NCBI GenBank assembly: GCA_021157645.1
Contig: JAGGWC010000095.1
Location: forward strand, 1-21,793
Direction: 5' to 3'
From: Candidatus Cloacimonadota bacterium
GTDB taxonomy: Bacteria; Cloacimonadota; Cloacimonadia; Cloacimonadales; TCS61
Length of the DNA: 21,793 nt
Numbering within the stretch: the stretch's first letter is position 1; the number at the start of each line of letters is the position of its first letter. A model generated the notes under the pieces. The model saw nothing but the letters and a program-made list of their open reading frames with translations, was not told where the DNA came from and searched no databases. A program made the translations under genes and the position numbers. Of this stretch, positions 1 through 8,616 are shown in pieces.

Positions 1-512
1 AGCTGACTTCTAAATCTTTCTATTCTGTCGGGAGATACACTATCGTTAATAAGGTTTTGAATACGTATTTTGGCAATTTGATTATTGTTAAGATTTTCTT
101 TGAGGTCTGTATTCCCTGTAATAATTCCTGATCTTTGTATGTTTTCATTACAAATACCAGCGATACTTCTAAGTTTGGTCAATATTTTATTAGATGTTCC
201 TGTAGAAACTTCAAATACAATTAGATTATATTTACTTTTTATTTCGGAATATAGAATATTTGTATTTTCTATTTCATTAACTTCGGCAAGTAAAGAATTG
301 ATCTCTGAAAGATCTTCTACATGATAATCAAATCTAATTTTGTTGTTGTTTAATGAATTCTCAAAAATATCCTTAGCCTTACTCATATCTATTTCTACAA
401 CATCTTGTACGAACATCTTATCTAAATTTGATTTTTTAATTCCTAACAATATCGAAAATAGAATTATAAATATAATCAATATAAACTTAATCTCTTTTCT
501 TATTCTAAACAT
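1..512 (-). CDS. Membrane-anchored protein, C-terminus beyond window edge (possibly DUF4349-like)
   Basis: The reverse strand is open from an ATG at 512 to the window edge, giving 170 codons with no stop, so the gene is cut at its 3' end. A strong SD (GAGGAG, about 5 nt before the ATG) supports the start, and the start lies only 10 bp after the recN stop, so it is the last visible gene of that cluster. The product begins with a short basic stretch (MFRIRKEIK) and a hydrophobic segment at about residues 9-24, suggesting a signal anchor with the rest outside the cytoplasm. Residues 97-150 run LIVFEVSTGT, then SNKILTKLRSIAG, then a TDLKENLNNNQIAKIRIQNL stretch. That order resembles the DUF4349 fold (beta strand, helix, TDL..., coiled coil) in my recollection, but the match is weak. 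Function unknown. The reality of the gene is well supported; the family is a guess. Confidence 0.75.
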   Translation of the reverse strand, partial: MFRIRKEIKFILIIFIILFSILLGIKKSNLDKMFVQDVVEIDMSKAKDIFENSLNNNKIRFDYHVEDLSEINSLLAEVNEIENTNILYSEIKSKYNLIVFEVSTGTSNKILTKLRSIAGICNENIQRSGIITGNTDLKENLNNNQIAKIRIQNLINDSVSPDRIERFRSQ

Positions 513-522
513 TCGTTCTCCT

Positions 523-2214
523 CTATTTTTTATTTATCAGTTCCGCTGCATGCTGCAAAGCCAGCTCCGTATTAGAACCGGAAAGCATCCTGGCAATTTC
601 AACTTTTCTCTCATTTTCGTCCAGTATTTTAACTTTAACTTCAGAACTTTTATTGCCGCTTATCTTTTCGATGGAAAAATGACGGTCACTATAAGATGCT
701 ATCTGTGGTAAGTGACTGATGCATAAAACCTGATGGTATCTACCAATATCATGAATGAATTCTGCCAGAAGTTCCGATGTTTTTCCACCAATTCCTGAAT
801 CTATTTCATCAAATATTATGGTTCTCCTATCTAATCTGTCCGAAAGAATTTTCTTTATTGCCAGCAGGAATCTGGAGAGTTCTCCACCGGAAGCAGCAAT
901 TCTGAAAGGTTGGAGTTTTACACCTTTATTGGCAGAAAAATAGATATCAATCACATCTTTCCCAGTTTCATTTAATCCAGCCATTCCCTCAAAATCCCCG
1001 ATATAACTTTTTGGTTCATCGAATTTAAATTCTATTTCAGCATCTGGAATAGCCAGTTTTTTGATATTAGAAATTATCTCTTTTCCAAATTTTATAGCAG
1101 CAGTTTTTCTTTTTGCAGAGAGTTCAGCAGCATGTTTATTAATATTTTTCAGATCAACCAATATCTCATCATTTAATTCGGCAATTTCTTCTTTCCCGGA
1201 AGAGTAAGAATTAATCTGCTGCTGTATACTGTTCCTATACTCCAAAATTTCTTCAATATTCCGCTTATATTTAACGCTGAGGTTGTTAAGCTCAGATAAA
1301 CGACTTTGGATATATTCCAGTCGGGATGAGTCCACCTCAATAATATTTTGAACTTCTCTGACATTGTTAATAGAGTTATCCAGATTTGCAGATGCATCTT
1401 TTAGGCAATGTACTGCTTTTTTTATGTTATTATTATCATCTTTAAATCTAGTAAGCTGAGAAATATATGAACTTATCACATCGTAAACTGAGTTTTCTTT
1501 TTCATAGATTTCCTGTTCCAGTTTGTTCGCGATATTCAAAATATCTTCTGCATTTGTAAGCAGGTTCTGCTCCGCTTGCAATTTTGCATCTTCACCTATT
1601 ATGGGTTCAATTTTTTCTATTTCATCTATCTGGTATTGATATAGCTTTATCTTTTCAGCAAGCTCACTTTCTAATTTTTGTAGTTTTTTTAATTTTTTAA
1701 TCTTGTCTTCAAGTTCTTTATATTTAGAAGTAAATTGCTCTTTCGTTTGTGTTAGTTTACCGTAAATATCAAGTACTTCTAACTGGAAATCAGTATCAAA
1801 AAGCTTTTGCTGATCACGCTGACTATGGAAATCCATAAGAATAGTCCGAAATTTTTTTATAATATCTTTTGAGACTCTTCGACCATTGATAAAACTTTTA
1901 CTTCTAAGATTTACACCTATTTCTTTGGAAATATATAATTCATCTTCAGATATATCTATATCATTTTTTTTTAGCAACTCAATGAATTGTTTGTTTTCTT
2001 TATCAATATCAAAAACAGCTTGCAGTTTTGCAGGTTTGGAATCATTTAGCAGTATTCCAGCTTGAATATCACTTCCGAGAATAATATTTATAGCACCTAC
2101 AATTATAGATTTCCCTGCTCCTGTCTCACCGGTAAGAACTTGAAGTCCGTTTTCAAATTCCAAGTTAAGGTTTTCTACAATAATAAAATTTTCTACGCTC
2201 AGGCGCTTTATCAT
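523..2214 (-). CDS. recN: DNA repair protein RecN
   Basis: RecN is an SMC-like ATPase that acts on double-strand breaks in recombinational repair. The 563-residue product has the usual family length. It shows a Walker A motif GETGAGKS at residues 29-36, and a long charged coiled-coil middle (about 150-400) rich in Glu, Lys and Leu with the RDQQKLFD segment typical of RecN. The ABC/SMC signature ASGGELSRF begins at 441, the Walker B motif IIFDEIDSGIGG is around 466-477, and the SHLPQIA switch region follows at about 500. The ATG overlaps the nadK stop by four bases (ATGA), so the two are probably translationally coupled; nadK-recN adjacency is common in bacteria. No truncation or frameshift is seen. 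Confidence 0.97.
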   Translation of the reverse strand: MIKRLSVENFIIVENLNLEFENGLQVLTGETGAGKSIIVGAINIILGSDIQAGILLNDSKPAKLQAVFDIDKENKQFIELLKKNDIDISEDELYISKEIGVNLRSKSFINGRRVSKDIIKKFRTILMDFHSQRDQQKLFDTDFQLEVLDIYGKLTQTKEQFTSKYKELEDKIKKLKKLQKLESELAEKIKLYQYQIDEIEKIEPIIGEDAKLQAEQNLLTNAEDILNIANKLEQEIYEKENSVYDVISSYISQLTRFKDDNNNIKKAVHCLKDASANLDNSINNVREVQNIIEVDSSRLEYIQSRLSELNNLSVKYKRNIEEILEYRNSIQQQINSYSSGKEEIAELNDEILVDLKNINKHAAELSAKRKTAAIKFGKEIISNIKKLAIPDAEIEFKFDEPKSYIGDFEGMAGLNETGKDVIDIYFSANKGVKLQPFRIAASGGELSRFLLAIKKILSDRLDRRTIIFDEIDSGIGGKTSELLAEFIHDIGRYHQVLCISHLPQIASYSDRHFSIEKISGNKSSEVKVKILDENERKVEIARMLSGSNTELALQHAAELINKK

Positions 2215-3056
2215 CTTTTTCCCATATGCATTTTTTTTCTGAGAATCTGATAAAATGTTTTATTTGTTAGTTTGATAAAACTGACTTTCTTATTTGAAGC
2301 TGTCACAATTATTTCGTCGTTATCAATAAGTTTATGGCTATTCTTTCCATCAAGTTGCAACACACATTCACTTCCATTTGCATAAAGTTTAAAATTTAAT
2401 CTATCATCGGAAGCAAAGACCATAGGACGCACACTTAATATATGCGGATTTAAAGGTGTAACCACAAATGCATCCATCAACGGAGACAGAATAGGACCAC
2501 CGGCAGATAATGAATATGCCGTCGACCCCGTTGGGGTGGAAATAATAAGTCCGTCACATCTGGTTTCCACAACTAACCTCTTATTCGAATAGAATTTTAT
2601 ATCGATGAGTCTGGGTTCTTTTCCTTTATAAATTACTGCATCATTTAATGCAAAAGAAGTAAATATTGTTTTATTATTCCTTTTTAAAATGGTTTTAAGT
2701 TGCATCCTTTCTTGAACTTTAAATCTATTTTTTTTTAGATCATCAATAGATTTCTCAAGTTCAGAGAGTGAGCTTTCTGACAAGAATCCAAGTTTACCAA
2801 GATTTATTCCCATTAGAGGGACATCATATTCGAGCGATATCTGGCTTGCTCTAAGGAAAGTACCATCACCACCAAAAGATAGAATACAATCAAGTTTTTC
2901 TTTCTTAATGGATTTAATAAAATCCGGAAAGAATTCAGTTTGATGTTGGAATTTGAAGAAGTGAAGATCTTTATTATTGTGAAATTTTCTGAGAAGATCG
3001 AAAATTGGTTTTGTGATTTTGTAATTCGGATTAAAAAATATTCCGAAATTTTGCAT
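2211..3056 (-). CDS. nadK: NAD kinase
   Basis: NadK phosphorylates NAD to NADP in the cytoplasm. The 281-residue product carries the diagnostic GGDGT motif at residues 62-66 (followed by FLRA), the NLGKLGFL segment at 85-92, LNDAVIY at 138-144, and the nucleotide-binding TPTGSTAYSLSAGGPI stretch at about 174-189, all in the standard order. Length is normal. The start has an AAGGAG site upstream that lies across the rsgA stop codon, with a 13-bp gap between the genes. The gene sits between rsgA and recN in the compact cluster, and its stop overlaps the recN start by four bases. Confidence 0.97.
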   Translation of the reverse strand: MQNFGIFFNPNYKITKPIFDLLRKFHNNKDLHFFKFQHQTEFFPDFIKSIKKEKLDCILSFGGDGTFLRASQISLEYDVPLMGINLGKLGFLSESSLSELEKSIDDLKKNRFKVQERMQLKTILKRNNKTIFTSFALNDAVIYKGKEPRLIDIKFYSNKRLVVETRCDGLIISTPTGSTAYSLSAGGPILSPLMDAFVVTPLNPHILSVRPMVFASDDRLNFKLYANGSECVLQLDGKNSHKLIDNDEIIVTASNKKVSFIKLTNKTFYQILRKKMHMGKR

Positions 3057-3069
3057 AATCCTTATCTCC

Positions 3070-4134
3070 TTATAACGATTCTAAAATACGCAGATAAGAT
3101 TCATATCTTTCTCTTGGGTATGAACCGTTTTCCACAGCTGTTTTTACACCGCACTTAATTTCGTGAGAATGAGAACAATTATCAAATTTACATTCTTTTG
3201 CTAATGCAGATAATCCTGGAAATATCACTTTTAGTTTTTCTTTATCCTTCCGATGTAAACCAAATGTTTTAATACCGGGCGTGTCAACCAAATAACCGCC
3301 AAAATCCCATTCTAATAATCTGCTACGTGTGGTTGTGTGAACTCCCTTTCTGTGATAATCACTAATTTCGGCTGTTCTTAATTTCAATTCCGGCTGTAAT
3401 TTATTGATCAAGGATGATTTTCCAGCACCAGAATGACCAGAGAATACGCTGTCTTTATCTTTCAATAATTCCCTTAATTCTTTTATGCCTTCACCTGTTT
3501 CTGTTGATGTATAAATTACTTTGAAACCAAGCTCTTTATAAAATGATCCTGCTTGTTTTACTTTTGCAAGTGATTCTGATAAGTCGATCTTATTTATACA
3601 GATCACGGGGGTGATATTGTTGATCTTGGCAGCGCAAATGTATCGATCAATCAAACCTAAATTAAGTTGCGGATCTTTATAAGAAGATGTGATTATTACT
3701 TGATCAATATTAGAAGCAATAATAATTTCTATTTGAAAATCATTATCCGAAAATCTGGAAAGCGTGTTAGTTCTGGCAATAATTTCTTCGATACGGGGAT
3801 CATTATAAACATCAACATTCACATAATCTCCGGCAGCAACAATACTTTTAGTTTCAAAATTTACTTGTTTGAATCTTCCACCTAAAGTACAAACCATTTT
3901 CTCATCGTCGATTTTTACAATACATTTATAATTTGATCTTACTTCTAAAATCCTACCGCGTTTTAATTTCAGATTACGTTTACTGCTAATTTTTCCTTTC
4001 TCTATCAGCTTTTTTTCAGCACGTTTTTCTTCAGGGATCGTATCATCCGTAAAATGATTTACATCTCCCAATTCAACATTGCTGATTTTGATATTTTTAC
4101 GCTTGAATTTTTTTTTATCTCGTTTCTTATTCAT
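3070..4134 (-). CDS. rsgA: Ribosome small subunit-dependent GTPase RsgA
   Basis: RsgA is a circularly permuted GTPase that helps late 30S ribosome maturation. The motif order is permuted as expected: G4 NKID at residues 181-184, then G1 GHSGAGKS at 233-240, then G3 DTPG at 284-287. An OB-fold region precedes (about 60-120), and a zinc-binding tail follows with Cys315, Cys320, His322 and Cys328. The 354-residue protein carries about 55 extra N-terminal residues that are Lys/Arg-rich at both ends (MNKKRDKKKFKRK, KRNLKLKRG). This may be an RNA-contacting tail, which is an inference. The ATG overlaps the stop of the upstream DUF116 gene (ATGA) and I see no SD before it, so translation probably depends on coupling. 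Confidence 0.96.
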   Translation of the reverse strand: MNKKRDKKKFKRKNIKISNVELGDVNHFTDDTIPEEKRAEKKLIEKGKISSKRNLKLKRGRILEVRSNYKCIVKIDDEKMVCTLGGRFKQVNFETKSIVAAGDYVNVDVYNDPRIEEIIARTNTLSRFSDNDFQIEIIIASNIDQVIITSSYKDPQLNLGLIDRYICAAKINNITPVICINKIDLSESLAKVKQAGSFYKELGFKVIYTSTETGEGIKELRELLKDKDSVFSGHSGAGKSSLINKLQPELKLRTAEISDYHRKGVHTTTRSRLLEWDFGGYLVDTPGIKTFGLHRKDKEKLKVIFPGLSALAKECKFDNCSHSHEIKCGVKTAVENGSYPRERYESYLRILESL

Positions 4135-4895
4135 ACTTTTATCAATGCACCTAAGGCTGACTCAATTTCCCCAGTGATAACCCTTGTATTTACACACGGG
4201 CCTTCGGGTCTTAAATTTAGAACACCATAAACAGGTATGGGAAACACTTCACGCAATCCATCTACAAGATCACGTTCACAAGCAACAGCAATAATAAATT
4301 TTGGTCTATTTTCGATTATAATCTTTCTGGCTATAGTACCACCTGTAGCAATTGCCATTTTTATTTTATATTTTTCTGATATTTCACATAATTTTGCAAT
4401 ATCGCACTTTCCACATCTTGCACATTTTGTTACATCTGTAGTTATCCTTATTGTACAATCTGTATGTTGCAGGCAATGTGGTAATAATATCAATAATTCA
4501 GAAGGATTAAATTGTTTTTTTAGAGCATTAATAAAAGAGTTATTTACACTAACAAAGGATTCTCTTATTTTCTCTTTTGAAATGCCAATTAATCTTCCTA
4601 ATAAAAGAGTAACTGGATAAATTATTTTTATATAGGCAGTTATGGCAAATTTTGCAACCAGTAAATTCGTTTCGGTGTAACAAATTAGTAAAACCAGAAT
4701 AGTCCCCATTATAAGTACAAAGAAAAACACCCTGAGGGCAGTGAGTGATAAATCGGCTAATATTGTACTAATCTCATGCAATCTGGGAGATATAAACCAC
4801 CACAAAAGCGTGGTTATGGCCATCATTAAAATCAGAGTGATTGTGGATAAAATAAGAAATAGATTTTTACCTTTTGTGTTTATCTTAAAATCCAT
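4131..4895 (-). CDS. DUF116 family membrane-anchored cysteine-rich protein
   Basis: The 254-residue protein has two hydrophobic helices (about 12-34 and 53-75), with a possible third shorter one (about 84-103), and then a soluble DUF116 domain. That domain contains PHCLQHTDC at 139-147 and CARCGKCDIAKLC at 158-170, followed by ATGGT, VACERDL (Cys206) and RPEGPC (Cys234). Eight conserved-looking cysteines (141, 147, 158, 161, 164, 170, 206, 234) suggest a metal or iron-sulfur site, but the biochemical role of DUF116 is not known to me. The start overlaps the end of fmt by 11 bp, and its stop overlaps the start of rsgA by 4 bp. It therefore sits tightly between a translation-initiation enzyme and a ribosome-assembly GTPase. 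The family call is confident; the function is open. Confidence 0.9.
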   Translation of the reverse strand: MDFKINTKGKNLFLILSTITLILMMAITTLLWWFISPRLHEISTILADLSLTALRVFFFVLIMGTILVLLICYTETNLLVAKFAITAYIKIIYPVTLLLGRLIGISKEKIRESFVSVNNSFINALKKQFNPSELLILLPHCLQHTDCTIRITTDVTKCARCGKCDIAKLCEISEKYKIKMAIATGGTIARKIIIENRPKFIIAVACERDLVDGLREVFPIPVYGVLNLRPEGPCVNTRVITGEIESALGALIKV

Positions 4896-5832
4896 TTTCG
4901 AATTTTTCCATTTTTTTTAATCTTGCACCCAAACTAAAGGCATAAGATGTCATTATGTTTTTTCCTGATGGTTGCACTTTTTTTAGCAATATATTGTAAT
5001 CATGTGCTGAAACGATAATTCCATTTTTACTTACATCCAAAATTGTTCCTGAAATTTCTTGAGAAACTGAATCTAAAATTTCAACTTCGATTATTTTTAT
5101 TCTTTTTTCTCGGAAGGAAGCTGTAATCCCAGGCATATTAGCAAGTCCACGTACTTTGTTTCTAATTTTTTGGGTTGTGTCATTCCAATTTATTAGAAAA
5201 TCGTTTTTTAATAATTTATGGCTGAAAGTAGCTTTTGTATGATCTTGTTTATTTGTAATTAATCCATTTTTCTCAATATTCCTTAAAGTATTTATAATAT
5301 CCTCAGCACCGCTTTCTGATAGTTTTTTATATAAAGAAGTGTAACAATCACTTTCTGTAATTTCTATTTTATTCTGAGAAATAATAGGACCCGCATCCAT
5401 TTTTGCAACAATCTTAAAAATTGTATTTCCCGTAATTTTCTCACCATTAAAAAGTGCATAATTTATAGGAGCAGAACCTCTGTATTTTGGTAATAATGAA
5501 GGATGCAGATTGATACATCCAAAAGTTGGCAATAATCTTAAATATTTATTAAGATAACCTCCGTAAGCTGTGGTAATAATAATATCGGGAGCAATTTCTA
5601 ATATTTTATTTATTGTTTCAAATGAGTTTATATTTTGCGGTTGGATAATTGGAATTCCCAATTTTTGCGCAGCTATTTTTACTGGAGTTGGTTGTAGTTT
5701 TCTATTTCTACCTTTGGGACGATCCGGCTGTGTAATACAAAGTTGTGGTTTAAACCTTGTTTCTGCTAAAGCAATTAGCGTAGGAACAGCAAAATCCGGA
5801 GTTCCCATGAAAACTATTTTTTCTATTTTCAT
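4885..5832 (-). CDS. fmt: Methionyl-tRNA formyltransferase
   Basis: Fmt transfers a formyl group from 10-formyl-tetrahydrofolate to Met-tRNA(fMet) for translation initiation. The 315-residue protein has the N-terminal FMGTPDFAVPTL signature, the core INLHPSLLPKYRGSAP with Asn108 and His110, and Asp146 in MDAGPI, matching the family's Asn-His-Asp catalytic set. A C-terminal OB-like domain spans roughly 210-310. Length is normal. The gene follows def by 8 bp, a classic pairing because Def removes the formyl group that Fmt installs. No SD is visible before the ATG, so reinitiation after def is likely. Confidence 0.97.
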   Translation of the reverse strand: MKIEKIVFMGTPDFAVPTLIALAETRFKPQLCITQPDRPKGRNRKLQPTPVKIAAQKLGIPIIQPQNINSFETINKILEIAPDIIITTAYGGYLNKYLRLLPTFGCINLHPSLLPKYRGSAPINYALFNGEKITGNTIFKIVAKMDAGPIISQNKIEITESDCYTSLYKKLSESGAEDIINTLRNIEKNGLITNKQDHTKATFSHKLLKNDFLINWNDTTQKIRNKVRGLANMPGITASFREKRIKIIEVEILDSVSQEISGTILDVSKNGIIVSAHDYNILLKKVQPSGKNIMTSYAFSLGARLKKMEKFENGF

Positions 5833-5840
5833 ATAAGATA

Positions 5841-6404
5841 TTACAGCGACAATTCACCTATATTTCTACCATTTTCATCAGTGGTTCTTTGCAGATCATG
5901 TAATCTTTTCTTTAAGAACAAAAGTTTTAATTTAGGAATTTTATCAATGAATAAAATACCGTCGAGATGATCATATTCATGTTGCAATGCTCTTGAAAAA
6001 AGACCGTCAGCTTCATATCTAACTTTTTTTCCTTTCTCGTTCAAAGCTTCTATAATTACTGTCTTTGCTCGTTGCACCGATTCAAAAATTCTGGGTAAAC
6101 TTAAACATCCTTCTTCCGATTCTATCTCTCCTCGAAGCTCTTTAAATTCGGGATTTACCAGAACCAACGGATTTTTCTTTCCTTCCTCATTGAACCAGAA
6201 TGGATCTACCACGAAAATACGAAGTGATTTGCCAACTTGCGGTGCTGCCAAACCAACTCCGTCTTTTTCGTACATTGTAAAAGTGAGATCATCAATAAAA
6301 TTTTTGATCTCATTAGTAAATTCTATTACTGGCTTAGCAATTTCGCGTAGAGTTTTATCGCCGTATAATCTAATATGTAAATTATTTGGTTTTTGCTTTT
6401 TCAT
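5841..6404 (-). CDS. def: Peptide deformylase
   Basis: Def is a metalloenzyme that removes the N-formyl group from nascent proteins. All three motifs are present: GVGLAAPQVG (motif I), EGCLSLP (motif II, metal-ligand Cys) and QHEYDHLDG (motif III, HExxH with two His ligands and the catalytic Glu). I place the start at the ATG at 6404, giving 187 residues. A TTG two codons upstream (6410) keeps the same frame but would leave only about 3 nt after the AGGTG SD-like site; the ATG has about 9 nt. The 5' end overlaps the last 23 bp of yajC in another frame. It pairs with fmt immediately downstream. Confidence 0.96.
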   Translation of the reverse strand: MKKQKPNNLHIRLYGDKTLREIAKPVIEFTNEIKNFIDDLTFTMYEKDGVGLAAPQVGKSLRIFVVDPFWFNEEGKKNPLVLVNPEFKELRGEIESEEGCLSLPRIFESVQRAKTVIIEALNEKGKKVRYEADGLFSRALQHEYDHLDGILFIDKIPKLKLLFLKKRLHDLQRTTDENGRNIGELSL

Positions 6405-6714
6405 TGTCAACTACACCTGCAATAGCCGATCTTACAAATTCGATCTTTGTACCATTTGTATCATCAACACGCAACACAACAGTATTTTTATCTTTCTTAA
6501 TGTTCACGATCTTTCCAACTATTCCAGCATTTGTAGTTACTTCATCATTGATCTTCAAATTATCCAAAAGACCTTGATGTTCTTTTTGTCTCTTACGTTG
6601 TGGACGTATGATGAGAAAATAGAGTATCACAAACATTAGAATAAATGGTAAGAATTGTGCAACCATATTCGGCTTTGCTGCTTGAGTCCCCGCCTGTAGA
6701 ATAATACTAAACAT
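6382..6714 (-). CDS. yajC: Preprotein translocase accessory subunit YajC
   Basis: YajC is the small inner-membrane partner of SecDF in the Sec pathway. The 110-residue product has the family layout: a short N-terminal tail, one transmembrane helix at about residues 18-37 (QFLPFILMFVILYFLII), the RPQRKRQKEH basic boundary, then a soluble domain with LKINDEVTTNAGIVGKI. A GGGAG site lies about 8 nt before the ATG. It lies 17 bp downstream of pgpA and overlaps def at its 3' end. No secD or secF is seen in the window. Confidence 0.95.
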   Translation of the reverse strand: MFSIILQAGTQAAKPNMVAQFLPFILMFVILYFLIIRPQRKRQKEHQGLLDNLKINDEVTTNAGIVGKIVNIKKDKNTVVLRVDDTNGTKIEFVRSAIAGVVDNEKAKTK

Positions 6715-6731
6715 AATTTATCTCCCTTTAT

Positions 6732-7205
6732 TTATTTTATGATTTTCGGAATTAACCGAACAACAATTTGTAAAACAATATTAGTATAAACTCCTGCCAT
6801 AATGTCATCTGCCATCACACCCCAGCCTTTGGGCAATTTTTGTAGAACATTGACAGGTTCAGGTTTGAGAATATCAAATATCCTAAATAAAACAAATGCT
6901 GCAATAATTACGATCAAAGTTTTTGGCAGAAACAAAACAGCTATAAAATAACCCCAAAATTCATCCAAAACAATCTTACCGTTATCGTGCCCCAGCCCTA
7001 CCTCTGCTTTAGAAATAAAATATACTGAAATTACGCTTCCAATTATAATTGCAATTAATGCAAGAGTTGAATTTTGTAAACTACTGAACCAATGATCTGG
7101 CAACACAAAATACACAATTGCAGCAAATAGTGTTCCTGCTGTTCCAGGAGCTTTTGGGAAATAACCGATCCCAAAAAGAGTTGATATATATTCTGAGAAT
7201 TTCAT
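6732..7205 (-). CDS. pgpA: Phosphatidylglycerophosphatase A
   Basis: PgpA dephosphorylates phosphatidylglycerol phosphate in the inner membrane, the last step of phosphatidylglycerol synthesis. The 157-residue product shows the family motifs in order: GIGYFPKAPGTAGT at 12-25, LDEFWGYF at 80-87, FRIFDILKPEP at 107-117 and GVMADDIMAG at 129-138, separated by several hydrophobic helices. A good SD (AAGGAG) precedes the ATG at 7205. It is the first gene of the compact pgpA-yajC-def-fmt-DUF116-rsgA-nadK-recN cluster, so the promoter should lie in the 137-bp spacer upstream. I could not pick a convincing one. Confidence 0.94.
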   Translation of the reverse strand: MKFSEYISTLFGIGYFPKAPGTAGTLFAAIVYFVLPDHWFSSLQNSTLALIAIIIGSVISVYFISKAEVGLGHDNGKIVLDEFWGYFIAVLFLPKTLIVIIAAFVLFRIFDILKPEPVNVLQKLPKGWGVMADDIMAGVYTNIVLQIVVRLIPKIIK

Positions 7206-7342
7206 CTCTGTTCTCCTTCGTAAGTGGGAACAAAAGGGGGTTTCCTATAGTTAGTCTTAAATCGACTTATTTGATAATTAATCCTCAATTTTACAAAACC
7301 CCTCTACGGTTAAAGCAGCATCTCTCCTTCAAAAGGGAGCTT
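7206..7342. repeat. Spacer with degenerate intergenic repeat (copy 1)
   Basis: This 137-bp spacer separates surA-like and pgpA. Its left part has GGGGG/CCCCT-like runs, and 7298-7340 reads ACCCCTCTACGG, TTAAAGCAGCA, TCTCTCC, then a small hairpin (CTCC...GGAG) just past the stop of the SurA-like gene. The ACGG-TAAAGC-GCA-CTCTCC order matches the reverse complement of 13955-14000, so the two are copies of one dispersed element. No U-tract follows the hairpin on the minus strand, so it is not a convincing terminator. Confidence 0.55.
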
Positions 7343-8605
7343 TTACTCTTCAATTAAAATCTCTACGTAAGTTTCCTGCATTAATTCTTTAATCCAGTTT
7401 CCATATAATTCGATCTCTCTTTGGGAAGTAACCATCTCTTTTAATCTATCAAAAATTTCTGTATATTTGTATTCTCTCTCTGAAACTTTATCTAGAATTG
7501 AAAAAATATAGAAGTTATCCTGTTCTCTGATTAACTTTGTATTTTCTCCAACTTCCAGATTCTCCAAATATTTTTTGAACATTTCAGGAAATGTGTCTTT
7601 AGTAAATTCACCTAATATTCCACCATTCATAGCAGTCTCTTCATCTTCAGAATATGTTTTAGCCAGTTCAGTAAATTCTTCTCCATCAGCAAGTTTCTGT
7701 AAAACATTTTCCATTAATTTAATATTAGCTTGCACATCTTCTTCTGTAGCTTCTACTTTTTTTAGGATATGGCTAGCATTTACCTCATTTCCTTTTTTTT
7801 CTAAAACTTTAATGATATGGTATCCGAATTGGGTTTCGATAACTTCACTTATTTCACCCGGCATCAAAGCAAAAGCTGTATCTTCAAATGGTTTAACCAT
7901 CATTCCTTTTCCAAAAAAACCAAGATTTCCACCATTTTGAGCGGAAGGTCCATCACTGTATTTTTTGGCTAATTCAGCAAAATCAGCACCTTCAATAAGC
8001 TCATCACGGATTTTATTAATTTCTATAAGAATTTTATTTTTAGTGTCATCCCCTGCCTTTATGAAACGTATTATCATTCCAATTTTATACATTTCAGGAC
8101 GTTTAGGAATATCAATTAAATTCTCTTTATAATATTCTTCAACTTCTCCTTCTGTTATGTGAATTTTGCTTTTAATATTATTCTGTATTATTTGTGATTT
8201 TAACTGTTCTTCCGTCATCATTTCTATGTAATAATCTTTTAGATCGGGAACAGAGAGACCAGCATTTTTAAGTTCTCTTTTAAATTCTATTTCACTGGGG
8301 AATTGAGATGCAACCTGTTTTATCTGATCTTCTGCTGCTTTTTTAATCATCTGATCATCAATTTCATAATCTTCTTCTTTTGCTTTTTGAACAATTAATT
8401 TAGCTTCGATCATATCATTTAAAATATCATATTGAGTGATATCATCCATATTTATTCCCGAGGCATCCAATTGCTGCATTCTTTTATCCATATCGCTTTG
8501 CAATATTATTTCTCTTCCAACTTTTGCAATTATCTTATCAGCAACTTCTGCAGATAATGAAGCTAAAATTATAAGTGTGATAATTATCAATAACGCTCTT
8601 TTCAT
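7343..8605 (-). CDS. SurA-like periplasmic peptidyl-prolyl isomerase with two parvulin domains
   Basis: The product is probably an outer-membrane-protein chaperone and prolyl isomerase. The 420-residue protein begins with a signal peptide (MKRALLIIITLIILASLSA). It continues with a SurA N-terminal-like helical region (about 20-160, starting DKIIAKVGREIILQSDMDKR), a first parvulin domain (about 172-272, with FAELAKKYSDGPSAQNGGNLGFF and FGYHIIKV) and a second (about 276-370, with ASHILKK and EFTELAKTYSEDEETAMNGG). This is the SurA/PrsA order. The SD GGAG lies 5 nt before the ATG. It is preceded within 11 bp by a lipoprotein parvulin on the same strand, so the two foldases are cotranscribed. I leave the symbol blank because orthology to surA is not proven. 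Confidence 0.92.
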   Translation of the reverse strand: MKRALLIIITLIILASLSAEVADKIIAKVGREIILQSDMDKRMQQLDASGINMDDITQYDILNDMIEAKLIVQKAKEEDYEIDDQMIKKAAEDQIKQVASQFPSEIEFKRELKNAGLSVPDLKDYYIEMMTEEQLKSQIIQNNIKSKIHITEGEVEEYYKENLIDIPKRPEMYKIGMIIRFIKAGDDTKNKILIEINKIRDELIEGADFAELAKKYSDGPSAQNGGNLGFFGKGMMVKPFEDTAFALMPGEISEVIETQFGYHIIKVLEKKGNEVNASHILKKVEATEEDVQANIKLMENVLQKLADGEEFTELAKTYSEDEETAMNGGILGEFTKDTFPEMFKKYLENLEVGENTKLIREQDNFYIFSILDKVSEREYKYTEIFDRLKEMVTSQREIELYGNWIKELMQETYVEILIEE

Positions 8606-8616
8606 TAATTCTCCTA

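Noticed and set aside
85..711. Plus-strand open frames across the left edge and the recN 3' end
   Set aside because: They are antisense to the minus-strand gene at 1-512 and to recN, and show no SD or protein-like composition.
6405..6410. TTG at 6410 as the def start
   Set aside because: The SD-like AGGTG would be only about 3 nt away, while the ATG at 6404 is at a normal distance and needs no rare start codon.
7322..7340. Hairpin just past the SurA-like stop as an intrinsic terminator
   Set aside because: The stem is short with a bulge and is not followed by a T-run on the minus strand; it is better explained as part of the dispersed repeat.
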